DNA from: an uncultured Bacteroidota bacterium
Lineage (GTDB): Bacteria; Bacteroidota; Bacteroidia; Bacteroidales; WCHB1-69
Length of the DNA: 42,483 bases
Reading direction: 5' to 3'
Assembly: GCA_902797625.1 (NCBI GenBank)
Contig: CADBTU010000029.1
Coordinates: 1-42,483, forward strand
In this document: piece after piece, positions 34,697-42,483 of the stretch
Numbering within the stretch: the stretch's first letter is position 1
Layout of the letters: every line of letters starts with the position of its first letter
Made by a program: the position numbers and the translations under genes
Notes under the pieces: model-generated
Seen by the model: only the letters and a program-made list of their open reading frames with translations
What the model was told of the DNA's origin: nothing
The model's database searches: none

Positions 34697-35203
34697 ATGA
34701 AAAAATCAGTTTTAGTATCAATATTGATTTTATTAGGATTTTCAATCACTATCTTTGCTCAAGAGAAGTCTATTAATAAGATTCAAGAGAGAATCGCATA
34801 TATGAAAAGTAACCTAACCTTATCTGGAGGTGAAAACAACTCATTTTGGGGCATTTACGAGCAATATCTCAACGAAGAGATTAAAATCATGGAAACTTAC
34901 AAGAAAAATCTTGCTAAGCAGGGTATCAATTTAGGAATTTCTGGTACAAATAAAGAAGTTATAGCTAATCTGAGTGAAAAACAGATTGGCTATATGCAAG
35001 ATCAAAAGTTTGAGCTTAGAAAGAACCTTCTCAACCTTGAAACTACTTATCACAAAAAGTATAAAACAATTCTTTCACCACGGCATCTCCAAGATTTTTA
35101 CAACTTAGAATACAAATATAAGAAAGAGTTAACAAAGAAAAAGAAAGAGCTTAAAAACAATGAACCTGCAAGTCCTGTAAATGCAGGAAAGAAACCGAGA
35201 TAA
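34697..35203 (+). CDS. Periplasmic helical protein of the ECF unit (Spy/CpxP-like)
   Basis: This is a 168-residue exported protein with a signal peptide (about 1-21, ending TIFAQ). It is otherwise all helical and rich in Lys and Glu: KINKIQERIAYMKSNLTLSGGENNSF-type first helix, then MQDQKFELRKNLLNLETTYHKKYKTILSPRHLQDFYNLEYKYKKEL. The pattern of a long helix followed by LSPRHLQDFYNLE recalls LTXXQ-type Spy/CpxP periplasmic stress proteins, which sense or bind misfolded proteins. That comparison is weak. It follows the probable anti-sigma gene by 17 bases, which suggests a stress-sensing partner. The stop codon begins the bidirectional terminator. Confidence 0.65.
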   Translation: MKKSVLVSILILLGFSITIFAQEKSINKIQERIAYMKSNLTLSGGENNSFWGIYEQYLNEEIKIMETYKKNLAKQGINLGISGTNKEVIANLSEKQIGYMQDQKFELRKNLLNLETTYHKKYKTILSPRHLQDFYNLEYKYKKELTKKKKELKNNEPASPVNAGKKPR

Positions 35204-35231
35204 AAAAAGAGTGCTTTTGCACTCTTTTTTT
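35202..35231. terminator. Bidirectional rho-independent terminator
   Basis: There is a perfect 13-bp stem, AAAAAAAGAGTGC (35202-35214) and GCACTCTTTTTTT (35219-35231), around a TTTT loop, giving T7 on either strand. It separates the ECF unit from priA. The plus-strand stop (35201-35203) and the minus-strand stop (35230-35232) each overlap one edge of the stem. Confidence 0.92.
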
Positions 35232-37722
35232 ATGCATCAACATTAATTACGCAGCGTACTTGCTTAAACTGTTGGAGAGCTTTGAACTGATGAATTATAG
35301 CAGCGATGATTTGTTTTTTAGCTGTTGAAATAGAATCTTTACCTATCTTTATCCAAAAATCCACCAAATAATAATTTTGAACCCGCGCCACAAGCGGAGT
35401 GGCAGGACCAGTAACCATATTTGCAAACTGTGCTCGCAAAGGGTTTTTTAAATAATCAGCCGCTACGTTAAGTAACTCCTCATCTGTATGTTTCAACGTT
35501 ATTTTAATCATCCTTGTAATTGGTGGTAGCATAAATTTTTTACGTTCAACAATTTGCGAAGTAAACATCGCGGCGTAATCATTAGATTCAACAAACTTTA
35601 AGGCTGGATGATTTGGCTGAAAAGTTTGAATAACGACTTTTCCTGGGACATCTTTTCTTCCTGCTCGTCCACTAACTTGAGAGATAAGTTGAAAAGCTCG
35701 TTCAAAAGCACGGAAGTCTGGAAACGATAGCATAGAATCAGCATTTAGAATTCCAACAACACTTACTCTATCGAAATCTAAACCCTTAGTAACCATTTGT
35801 GTTCCCACTAAAATATCTGTTTTTTTCTGTTCAAAATCAGAAATTATTTGTTGATAAGCATTTTTTGAACGCGTTGTATCTAAATCCATGCGAACAATAC
35901 GAGCATTTGGAAACAATTCAGCTAAGGTATCTTCAACCTGTTCAGTGCCAAATCCTACCATTTCAATATCACGACTTTGGCATACAGGACAAAGGTGAGG
36001 AACATCTATAGCATAACCACAATAGTGGCACTTTAGAAGATTAGTTTTTTTATGATAAGTTAGAGTAACATCGCAATATTTACAAGTAGGCATAGATTCG
36101 CAACTGTGGCAAATCATACGAACAGAGTAGCCTCTGCGATTTTGAAATAGAATCACTTGCTCTTGTTTTTCAAGAGCTTCGGAAATCATATCCAATAAGA
36201 AAGTAGAAAAAATTCCACTTACTTCCTTTCTTTTAACTGCCAAGTTCATATTTACAGTATAAATTTCAGGAAGTTTGCTATCAGAGTATCTTTGAAACAA
36301 CTGCACAAGAGCATATTTTCCCTGTTGTGCATTAAAATAACTCTCAATCGAAGGGGTTGCTGTACCTAAGAGGGTTTTTGCTTTATGAATTTTTGAAAGA
36401 ACTACTGCTGTGTCGCGTGCTTGGTAGCGCGGTGCAGGATCTACTTGCTTAAAAGAGCCATCATGTTCTTCATCAACAATTATCAAACCAAGATTGGAAA
36501 AAGGTAATAAAAGAGCCGATCTTGTACCCAAAATTAATCTATATTTTTGCTCTTTAGCGCCATTATTTCCTGCTAAAATTCTTTGCCAGATCTCAACTCG
36601 CTCATATTCATTAAATTTAGAATGATAAACTCCTACATCATCTCCAAAATATTTTCTAAGACGATTCACAATTTGAGATGTTAGTGCTATTTCAGGAAGA
36701 AGATATAAAACTTGTTTATTCTTTCTAAGCTCTTCTTCTATCAGCTTCATATAAATCTCTGTTTTACCACTTCCCGTTACTCCATGCAACAACACAACAT
36801 CTCTGTTCTCAAAATTGGATTTTATTTCTTCAAAAGCTCTACTCTGAGGCTCTGAAAGCACTATTTCATCTCTATTTTCAAAAGAATAATCTTTTAAACG
36901 TGAAATTACTTTTTCTTCTGATATAAGAATCTGCTTTTTGAGTAGAGTATTTAACGAATTTTGATTTATCGAATCGTTATTTATTAAAGTATGTTTAGAA
37001 ATTTTAGCTTTGAAATCATACTTACCATTAGTTTTGGTTGACATTATAAAAGCGAGAAGAGTATCAGCTTGTTGTGCGGTTTGTGATTTAGCATTTAATT
37101 TATCAAGAAGCAACATAAAAGAATCTTCTGTATTGTAACTCTCTGACAAATATACAAATAGTTCTTTTTTAGGTTTATATGGATTTTTTATTTCTTCATC
37201 TGTAATAATAACTTTCTTATCTACAAGAGATTTAATAACTGGCATAATTTTAGCCAGCTGAAGACGTTTACTAATCTCATTTACAGAAATTTGTACTTTA
37301 TTTGCAAGCAGTTCTACAACGTTAATTTCTATAGGAGAGAGCACAGATATATCGCCATCGAAATTAGGATTTATAGTTACGATGGTTTCACCTGCGAGGC
37401 GCAGTGCTGATGGCATAGAAGCAACCATAACTTCGCTCAGTGAACACATATAATATTGCGAAATCCAATTCCAAAGCCTAAACTGACCCGTAGATATAAC
37501 AGGCGAATCGTCTATAACGTCAAGTATATACTTAGCTACAACTTGCTTTGGTGGATTTTCGTGAACTTTTTCAACTATAGCCGAGTAGAGTTTGTTGCGT
37601 CCAAATGGAACGATCACGCGCACACCAAAAGCCACTCTATTGTTCAATTCTTGCGGCACTCGATATGTAAAGGTTGTCTCAAGTGGCAATGGCAAGATTA
37701 CATCAACAAAAAAAGTGCGCAT
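35230..37722 (-). CDS. priA: Primosomal protein N' (replication restart helicase PriA)
   Basis: This is an 830-residue helicase that reloads the replisome at stalled forks. It has the N-terminal 3'-DNA-binding domain (about 1-105, VDVILPLPLETTFTYRVP), a winged helix, Walker A GVTGSGKT near residue 315 and the DEEH box IIVDEEHDGSFKQ. Eight zinc-site cysteines lie in the series CHSCESMPTCKYC, CHYCGYA and CPVCQS, and motif VI follows as QVSGRAGRKDVPG. The C-terminal domain follows as usual. An inserted stretch of about 150 residues between the winged helix and helicase (with LFVYLSESYNTEDSF) is normal in Bacteroidota PriA. The gene ends the minus-strand unit, 7 bases after the binding-protein gene, and its stop lies in the terminator. 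Confidence 0.95.
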   Translation of the reverse strand: MRTFFVDVILPLPLETTFTYRVPQELNNRVAFGVRVIVPFGRNKLYSAIVEKVHENPPKQVVAKYILDVIDDSPVISTGQFRLWNWISQYYMCSLSEVMVASMPSALRLAGETIVTINPNFDGDISVLSPIEINVVELLANKVQISVNEISKRLQLAKIMPVIKSLVDKKVIITDEEIKNPYKPKKELFVYLSESYNTEDSFMLLLDKLNAKSQTAQQADTLLAFIMSTKTNGKYDFKAKISKHTLINNDSINQNSLNTLLKKQILISEEKVISRLKDYSFENRDEIVLSEPQSRAFEEIKSNFENRDVVLLHGVTGSGKTEIYMKLIEEELRKNKQVLYLLPEIALTSQIVNRLRKYFGDDVGVYHSKFNEYERVEIWQRILAGNNGAKEQKYRLILGTRSALLLPFSNLGLIIVDEEHDGSFKQVDPAPRYQARDTAVVLSKIHKAKTLLGTATPSIESYFNAQQGKYALVQLFQRYSDSKLPEIYTVNMNLAVKRKEVSGIFSTFLLDMISEALEKQEQVILFQNRRGYSVRMICHSCESMPTCKYCDVTLTYHKKTNLLKCHYCGYAIDVPHLCPVCQSRDIEMVGFGTEQVEDTLAELFPNARIVRMDLDTTRSKNAYQQIISDFEQKKTDILVGTQMVTKGLDFDRVSVVGILNADSMLSFPDFRAFERAFQLISQVSGRAGRKDVPGKVVIQTFQPNHPALKFVESNDYAAMFTSQIVERKKFMLPPITRMIKITLKHTDEELLNVAADYLKNPLRAQFANMVTGPATPLVARVQNYYLVDFWIKIGKDSISTAKKQIIAAIIHQFKALQQFKQVRCVINVDA

Positions 37723-37729
37723 TATTGTG

Positions 37730-38842
37730 TTAAAATTTATTTGGGACTATCTCATTATCAATAATTTCCAAAAATTGTAAATTAACATTCTCATATCCTC
37801 CATTTGGAAACTTATCGAAAGATAATGGAAAAGCTATTGGATTCAATTTTACCCTATCAATATCCTTATCATTTATCAGATATTCTACAAAGAAACGAGT
37901 TATATCATAACCTTGATATGCAAAATTTTTCAACATCGGTGGCACACCAAAACGATGAGTATATTCATAATTAAAAACTTTTGTCTCCTCATTATTAAAA
38001 TCAATGTAGTAATTAGAAAAGAAATGTAAGTTCAACTCTGAATAGTACTCTATATCATAAGTTTTAGACTCTAACCAAGATTCTGGTATGATGAAAGTTA
38101 TATTAGAATTTTTAGCGTTATACTTCAAACTTTGTGATATTATCAAACTTTTTGCCGAATTGTCATCAAAACAGAGAATGATGTGTTTTTTTTCAGGTTT
38201 CACGCGTAACAACAGAGATGAGATATTTGAAGTTGAGAAATAAGGGACACCATTTTCTTCAAAGTATCTCCTACAAATGCGCCAACTTTTATTATTTGAA
38301 TTAGAATCTTCATATACGAGGATAGGAAGAGATTGATTTTGTTCTGCGAGAAACGAAATCATGGCTGGTTGCTGATTTTCTGAAGCTATTAGCTTAAATA
38401 CAAATTCATTATTCTCAATAATATCATGACGAGAAGTAAAAGGATTTACAATCGGTATTCTATACTCTTTTGCATATTGCGAAGCTATGGTGAATAAACG
38501 GCTATAAAAAGGTCCGACAATCAAGTCTACATCACTCATAACATCTTGATCATCAAGAATATTACGTAATTTATTTTCATCATTAGAAATATCTCTTACA
38601 ACAACATTTATTGATACTCCTTTTTTTTCAACATACTCTTCTATAGCCATTTGTGATCCATTCCAAAATCCCATAAGTCCGTAAGACTTAACATGTTCCA
38701 TTTCCTCAGAACTCTTCAAAAACTTTTGTTCGTAACCATCTGATTCAAAGGGAATCAAATATAGTATTGTAAATGATTTTTGGGCAAACAATTGGAATAT
38801 TGTTGCAAAAATTACAACTATAACGAATAGTCTCTTACTCAT
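37730..38842 (-). CDS. Periplasmic type-1 binding protein (ABC substrate-binding-like)
   Basis: This is a 370-residue exported protein with a signal peptide (about 1-21, QLFAQ). It has the Leu/Ile/Val-binding type fold: LLPF-type strand FTILYLIPFESDG, GSQMAIEEYVEKKGV, DVDLIVGPFYSRLFTIASQYAKEYRIPIVNPF (about 102-133) and late NFAYQGYDITRFFVEYL. No ABC permease or ATPase lies nearby, so transport is not supported. In Bacteroidota such folds often occur behind LysM domains as cell-envelope proteins; here there is no LysM. It lies 11 bases after the nucleoside phosphorylase and 7 bases before priA. Confidence 0.75.
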   Translation of the reverse strand: MSKRLFVIVVIFATIFQLFAQKSFTILYLIPFESDGYEQKFLKSSEEMEHVKSYGLMGFWNGSQMAIEEYVEKKGVSINVVVRDISNDENKLRNILDDQDVMSDVDLIVGPFYSRLFTIASQYAKEYRIPIVNPFTSRHDIIENNEFVFKLIASENQQPAMISFLAEQNQSLPILVYEDSNSNNKSWRICRRYFEENGVPYFSTSNISSLLLRVKPEKKHIILCFDDNSAKSLIISQSLKYNAKNSNITFIIPESWLESKTYDIEYYSELNLHFFSNYYIDFNNEETKVFNYEYTHRFGVPPMLKNFAYQGYDITRFFVEYLINDKDIDRVKLNPIAFPLSFDKFPNGGYENVNLQFLEIIDNEIVPNKF

Positions 38843-38853
38843 TTTAATAAGAT

Positions 38854-39726
38854 TTAGTATAAAAATCTATCAAGAACCGTTTTACACAAGTTCTTCATTT
38901 CTTCATGATAACCATCGAGAAATTTGCCTGTTACGCGGTTAGCGATAATAAGACAAACCGTAAGAGGTTCATGTCCAAGAATATTGCTAAGACCATAGAT
39001 AGCAGAACATTCCATCTCCATATTAGAAATTTTAAGGTCCTGATACTCAAAATCTTCAATTTTTCTATTAAGTTCTGGGAACATCAACTTAGCGCGTACT
39101 TGGCGACCTTGCGGTCCAAAGAAACCAGGGGCACTAATCGTAATGCCTTGGCGCATATCAAAAGCTATTTTATTAAGTAAAAATGAAGAAGCAGGAGTAC
39201 AATAAGGGTGTGGCAATCTGATATTCCAATTTGTCTGTTCTATAAAAGCATTCACAACCTCATCATTTGATATGTTTTTATAATCATAAAATTGTAAAAC
39301 TCCGTCAATACCGAATCCCCAAGAAGAGGCTACGTAATCACCAACTTCAATATCAGATTGCAGAGCACCAGAAGTTCCTATGCGCACAATATTAAGGGTT
39401 TTATGAATATCGTTTTCAGTTCTGTTTTTAAGATTTATATTTGCTACGGCGTCAAGTTCTGTGAGAACAATATCAATATTATCGGTTCCCATACCCGTAG
39501 AAATCACAGATATACGTTTTCCTTTGTAATTACCAGTATGAGTAATAATCTCACGATTTTGTTTCTCCACTTCAATATTATCAAACATTGAAGAAACCAA
39601 ATTAACTCTGCCAGGGTCTCCGACAAGGATAACATTATCAGCCAATTCTTCAGGATGAAGATTAAGATGGTAAATTGCTCCATCTGAAGCAAGTGGCAAC
39701 TCTGAAGATAATATCTCTTTTTTCAT
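38854..39726 (-). CDS. Nucleoside phosphorylase (uridine phosphorylase-like)
   Basis: This is a 290-residue enzyme of the PNP/UDP phosphorylase family, which splits a nucleoside with phosphate into base and ribose 1-phosphate. Seen are the phosphate loop VILVGDPGRV (near 35-45), VISTGMGTDNIDIVLTEL (about 75-92), VRIGTSGALQ and the substrate motif NMEMECSAIYGL (about 235-246), whose Glu-Met-Glu contacts ribose. The EMECS form and length suggest uridine phosphorylase over purine phosphorylase, but base specificity is not certain. A TTG at 39744 and an ATG at 39735 are in frame; I chose the ATG at 39726. A TAATTTTG box at 39750-39757 lies upstream. Confidence 0.85.
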   Translation of the reverse strand: MKKEILSSELPLASDGAIYHLNLHPEELADNVILVGDPGRVNLVSSMFDNIEVEKQNREIITHTGNYKGKRISVISTGMGTDNIDIVLTELDAVANINLKNRTENDIHKTLNIVRIGTSGALQSDIEVGDYVASSWGFGIDGVLQFYDYKNISNDEVVNAFIEQTNWNIRLPHPYCTPASSFLLNKIAFDMRQGITISAPGFFGPQGRQVRAKLMFPELNRKIEDFEYQDLKISNMEMECSAIYGLSNILGHEPLTVCLIIANRVTGKFLDGYHEEMKNLCKTVLDRFLY

Positions 39727-39749
39727 TTTAAACATTTTATTCAAAAGTG

Positions 39750-39757
39750 CAAAATTA
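39750..39757 (-). promoter_or_regulatory. -7 promoter box of nucleoside phosphorylase unit
   Basis: The minus strand reads TAATTTTG, matching TAnnTTTG, 23 bases before the ATG at 39726. Confidence 0.45.
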
Positions 39758-39826
39758 CAAAATATTATTGTAGGGTAAAACTATTTTGCAAATTCTTTAA
39801 TGTAATAGGCTTTAACAATAATTTAT

Positions 39827-39834
39827 TATTTTTG
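39827..39834 (+). promoter_or_regulatory. -7 promoter box of gltX
   Basis: TATTTTTG, a full match, lies 32 bases before the gltX ATG. Together with the box at 39750-39757 it makes a divergent promoter pair about 70 bp apart. Confidence 0.5.
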
Positions 39835-39866
39835 CCACAATTATTTTTTTAAACCGTTATAAGAAC

Positions 39867-41381
39867 ATGAAACCGAGAGTAAGATTTGCACCAAGTCCAA
39901 CTGGACCACTTCATATAGGAGGTGTTCGTACCGCATTATACAACTATTTGTTCGCAAAACAACATGGTGGAACTTTCATATTACGTATAGAAGATACAGA
40001 TCAAACGCGATTTGTTGAGGGAGCTGAAGCATACATTATTGAATCTTTTCAATGGTTAGGATTAAAATTCGACGAAGGCGTAGGCATCGGTGGTAACTTT
40101 GGGCCATACAAACAATCTGAAAGAAAAGAAATTTACAAACCATACGCAGAGCAACTTATAGCTAACGGCTGGGCTTATTACGCGTTCGACACTCCTGAAT
40201 CATTAGACACTAAACGAAAAGAGGCAGAATCACAGAAAAAGACTTTTCAATACGATGCTTCCACTCGTTCACAGATGGAAAACTCCCTTACATTGCCAGA
40301 GAATGAAGTTCAGCGCAGAATCTCATCTGGTGAGCAATTTGTTATTCGTTTCAAATATCCTGAAAACACAGATATTCCTGTTCACGATCTTATCCGCGGA
40401 AATGTTATTATAAACTCCAATTTATTAGACGACAAAGTGTTATACAAATCTGATGGGATGCCAACATACCATTTGGCAAATATTGTTGACGACCATCTTA
40501 TGGAGATTACACACGTTATTCGCGGTGAAGAGTGGCTACCGTCTGCACCACTGCACATAATGCTTTACAAAGCTTTCGGATGGGATGCACCACAATTTGC
40601 GCACTTACCTCTACTGCTCAAACCTGATGGAAACGGTAAACTCAGTAAACGCGATGGTGACCGTCTCGGATTCCCTGTTTTTCCTTTGCTATGGAATGAT
40701 CCCAAGAGCGGTGAAACTTCCTCTGGATACAGAGAAAGCGGCTACCTCCCCGAAGCTGTCATCAACATGTTGGCACTTCTCGGATGGAACCCTGGTACTG
40801 AACAAGAAATATTCTCACTCGAAGAATTAGTAAATCTTTTCTCTCTTGAAAAAATCAGCAAATCTGGTGCAAAATTTTCATTAGATAAAGCTAAGTGGTT
40901 CAACCACGAGTACTTGCAAGTGAAAACCGCTGACCAACTATACCCACTTATCGAAAATGTATTAACTACTAAAGGTATTACCTCTACAAAAGAATATACT
41001 ATAAAGGTTTTAGAACTTATCAAAGAGCGTCTTAATTTTACAAACGACTTCTGGGAACAATCCGACTATTTCTTTGTGGCACCAAAAGAGTACAATGCTC
41101 AAGATTTAAAAAAGCGTTGGAAAGATGGTACAGGTGAAAAATTGCGAGTTATAGACAGGTTGTTACAACAGGATTCTGCATTTGATAAACAGGCAGCGCA
41201 CGACAGAGTTATGGAACATATTAAAGCTAACGAATGGAATATGGGACAGGTGTTAAACAGTTTACGTATAGCCATTGTTGGTGCTGCCAAAGGTCCTGAA
41301 CTTTTCACAATGATTGAGCTAATAGGCACCGCCGAAGTTCATCAAAGAATTGAAACAATAATTCAAAAAATTGAAAATTAA
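39867..41381 (+). CDS. gltX: Glutamate--tRNA ligase
   Basis: This is a 504-residue class I aminoacyl-tRNA synthetase that charges tRNA-Glu. The HIGH-type signature is PSPTGPLHIGG (9-19) and the KMSKS-type loop is KLSKR (258-262). GSNF-like YHLANIVDDHLMEITHVIRGEEW marks the catalytic core, and an all-helical anticodon-binding domain occupies the C-terminal third (from about 340). A short insert after the KLSKR loop (WNDPKSGETSSGYRESGYLPEAVINML) is usual in Bacteroidota GluRS. The gene stands under its own promoter, and the next gene starts 6 bases after it. Confidence 0.96.
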   Translation: MKPRVRFAPSPTGPLHIGGVRTALYNYLFAKQHGGTFILRIEDTDQTRFVEGAEAYIIESFQWLGLKFDEGVGIGGNFGPYKQSERKEIYKPYAEQLIANGWAYYAFDTPESLDTKRKEAESQKKTFQYDASTRSQMENSLTLPENEVQRRISSGEQFVIRFKYPENTDIPVHDLIRGNVIINSNLLDDKVLYKSDGMPTYHLANIVDDHLMEITHVIRGEEWLPSAPLHIMLYKAFGWDAPQFAHLPLLLKPDGNGKLSKRDGDRLGFPVFPLLWNDPKSGETSSGYRESGYLPEAVINMLALLGWNPGTEQEIFSLEELVNLFSLEKISKSGAKFSLDKAKWFNHEYLQVKTADQLYPLIENVLTTKGITSTKEYTIKVLELIKERLNFTNDFWEQSDYFFVAPKEYNAQDLKKRWKDGTGEKLRVIDRLLQQDSAFDKQAAHDRVMEHIKANEWNMGQVLNSLRIAIVGAAKGPELFTMIELIGTAEVHQRIETIIQKIEN

Positions 41382-41387
41382 TATATT

Positions 41388-42483
41388 ATGAAACCAATAT
41401 TTCCTATAATTCTGATTGTTTTTACAACTCTCTTTGCATTTTCTCAGAACAATAAAATTTCAACAACTTCGCTGAATGGCACTAATGTTGACACCGTTTT
41501 AAAATGCCATTTAGCAGGTGAAGGTGTTGAGATTTATGGTGGACGTTTCAACAACAATACTGGAAATATTCAGAGTTCAAATATTGGTCTTTTCAATAGA
41601 AATAACGCAAACTTTGCATTTAACAAAGGTATTTACATGGTAACTGGAGGTAGTTACAATGATGGAGATAACAATTTCACTTCTCAAAATTTGTCAAATA
41701 TTGTGAGTTTAGGAGATGGAAGGGGGGCAGCGTTGGATTTTTATTTTCTTGCATACGCAGATACTTTCGCTTTTAATTATATTTTCGCTTCTGAGGAATA
41801 CACCAACTATACGTGTAGTAACTATAACGATGTATTCGCATTTATCTTGGAAGGATGGGATCCTGTAACTATTGTACAAACCACTAAGAATGTTGCCATT
41901 GTCCCTACTACTATCACCGCCGCAAATCCTATTGGACTTCCAGTGTCAATTAACACAATAAATGGCGGATGTAGCGGTTGGAACACTCCTGGTCCTGGAC
42001 AATACGATGGAACATATAGTAATTGGTTTACAACTTCTTATAATAATAGCTATTCGAGTAATTTGGGGATTTTTAATGGTTCAACTGTAGCACTTTCCGC
42101 TGAGTCAAAAATCTTGTCTTGCACCCCCTATAAAATGCACTTGGCTATATCCAACGTATCTGACAATATCCTACATTCTATTGTTTTTATTGAAGAAGGT
42201 AGTTTTTATAGTCCTTCTGTTAATATCAACACATTATACGACGACAGTAATATAAACGATGGTAATGTTGAGAATAATACGTTGGGTGATACTTTAATTC
42301 AAAATTGTCGCGCTTGCGATATATCTTTCTCACTTCCAGTAGCCGCATTTTCTGGTAACATTAGTGTTAGCGTGAAAGTTGGCGGTAATGCTGTCTTAGA
42401 CGAAGATTACCAACTCTCTTTACCTAATGGTTTATTATCTATAACCAATAATAGTTTTCCATTCGAATCTGGTGTTATGGAAC
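41388..42483 (+). CDS. Choice-of-anchor L domain surface protein, cut by window edge
   Basis: The frame is open from the ATG at 41388 to the end of the window (365 complete codons). A signal peptide (about 1-20, TLFAFSQ) leads into a domain with FNYIFASEEYTNYTCSNYND and VFAFILEGWDP (about 130-160), then NVAIVPTTITAANP and GIFNGSTVALSAESKI. This is the signature of choice-of-anchor L domains in surface proteins carrying different sorting tails. In Bacteroidota the tail is often a type IX sorting domain or CHU_C domain; that end lies outside the window. The following DISFSLPVAAFSGNISVSVKVGG stretch begins a Calx-beta-like domain. It is likely exported by the T9SS encoded 15 kb away. It follows gltX by 6 bases. 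Confidence 0.85.
   Translation, partial: MKPIFPIILIVFTTLFAFSQNNKISTTSLNGTNVDTVLKCHLAGEGVEIYGGRFNNNTGNIQSSNIGLFNRNNANFAFNKGIYMVTGGSYNDGDNNFTSQNLSNIVSLGDGRGAALDFYFLAYADTFAFNYIFASEEYTNYTCSNYNDVFAFILEGWDPVTIVQTTKNVAIVPTTITAANPIGLPVSINTINGGCSGWNTPGPGQYDGTYSNWFTTSYNNSYSSNLGIFNGSTVALSAESKILSCTPYKMHLAISNVSDNILHSIVFIEEGSFYSPSVNINTLYDDSNINDGNVENNTLGDTLIQNCRACDISFSLPVAAFSGNISVSVKVGGNAVLDEDYQLSLPNGLLSITNNSFPFESGVME

Overview
The window looks like a piece of an AT-rich chromosome from the phylum Bacteroidota, most likely order Bacteroidales; I cannot place the family. Three things point there. There is a complete type IX secretion core (porP-gldK-gldL-gldM-gldN). Many genes are preceded by the Bacteroidota -7 promoter element TAnnTTTG, usually as TATTTTTG or TATCTTTG, with no clear Shine-Dalgarno sites. 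Several families are typical of the phylum: DPP IV of the Porphyromonas type, a PorP/SprF protein, TIGR02757 and a choice-of-anchor L protein. I saw no rRNA, tRNA or CRISPR array.

Layout. 1-2223 is an accessory patch: the start of an IS1634-type transposase cut by the window edge, a small ORF of unknown function, an HNH restriction endonuclease, and a C5-cytosine methyltransferase cut off just after its catalytic PCQ motif. 2224-9918 is a run of six plus-strand genes: outer-membrane barrel, nitroreductase, GH2 beta-mannosidase lipoprotein, M24 aminopeptidase, a KamB-like P-loop protein and meso-DAP dehydrogenase. DPP IV (minus) and comM (plus) are divergent around 12.1 kb. The 3' end of comM and the gap after it are abruptly GC-rich and hold a perfect 17-bp inverted repeat.

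14035-19212 is a TonB-dependent receptor, a secreted beta-helix protein and a TIGR02757 protein. They meet the minus-strand recQ / OmpH-like / MORN-repeat unit at a bidirectional terminator. 23013-32720 is the secretion block, all minus: porP-gldK-gldL-gldM-gldN preceded by a very large predicted outer-membrane protein. A 60-bp divergent promoter separates it from a lone transketolase C-terminal half, an ECF sigma factor, a probable membrane anti-sigma protein and a small periplasmic protein. A second bidirectional terminator faces priA, which ends a minus-strand unit of nucleoside phosphorylase, periplasmic-binding protein and priA. The window closes with gltX and the first 365 codons of a choice-of-anchor L protein, a plausible cargo of the secretion system.

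Read together, the genes suggest a peptide- and glycan-degrading anaerobe. It exports surface proteins by T9SS, digests peptides in the periplasm (DPP IV) and cytoplasm (M24), and may ferment lysine, to judge from the KamB-like protein. The most interesting loose ends are the restriction enzyme without an intact partner methylase, the orphan kamB beside ddh, the GC-rich recombinant tract with its palindrome, the structured leader of the T9SS operon, and the large outer-membrane protein beside it.
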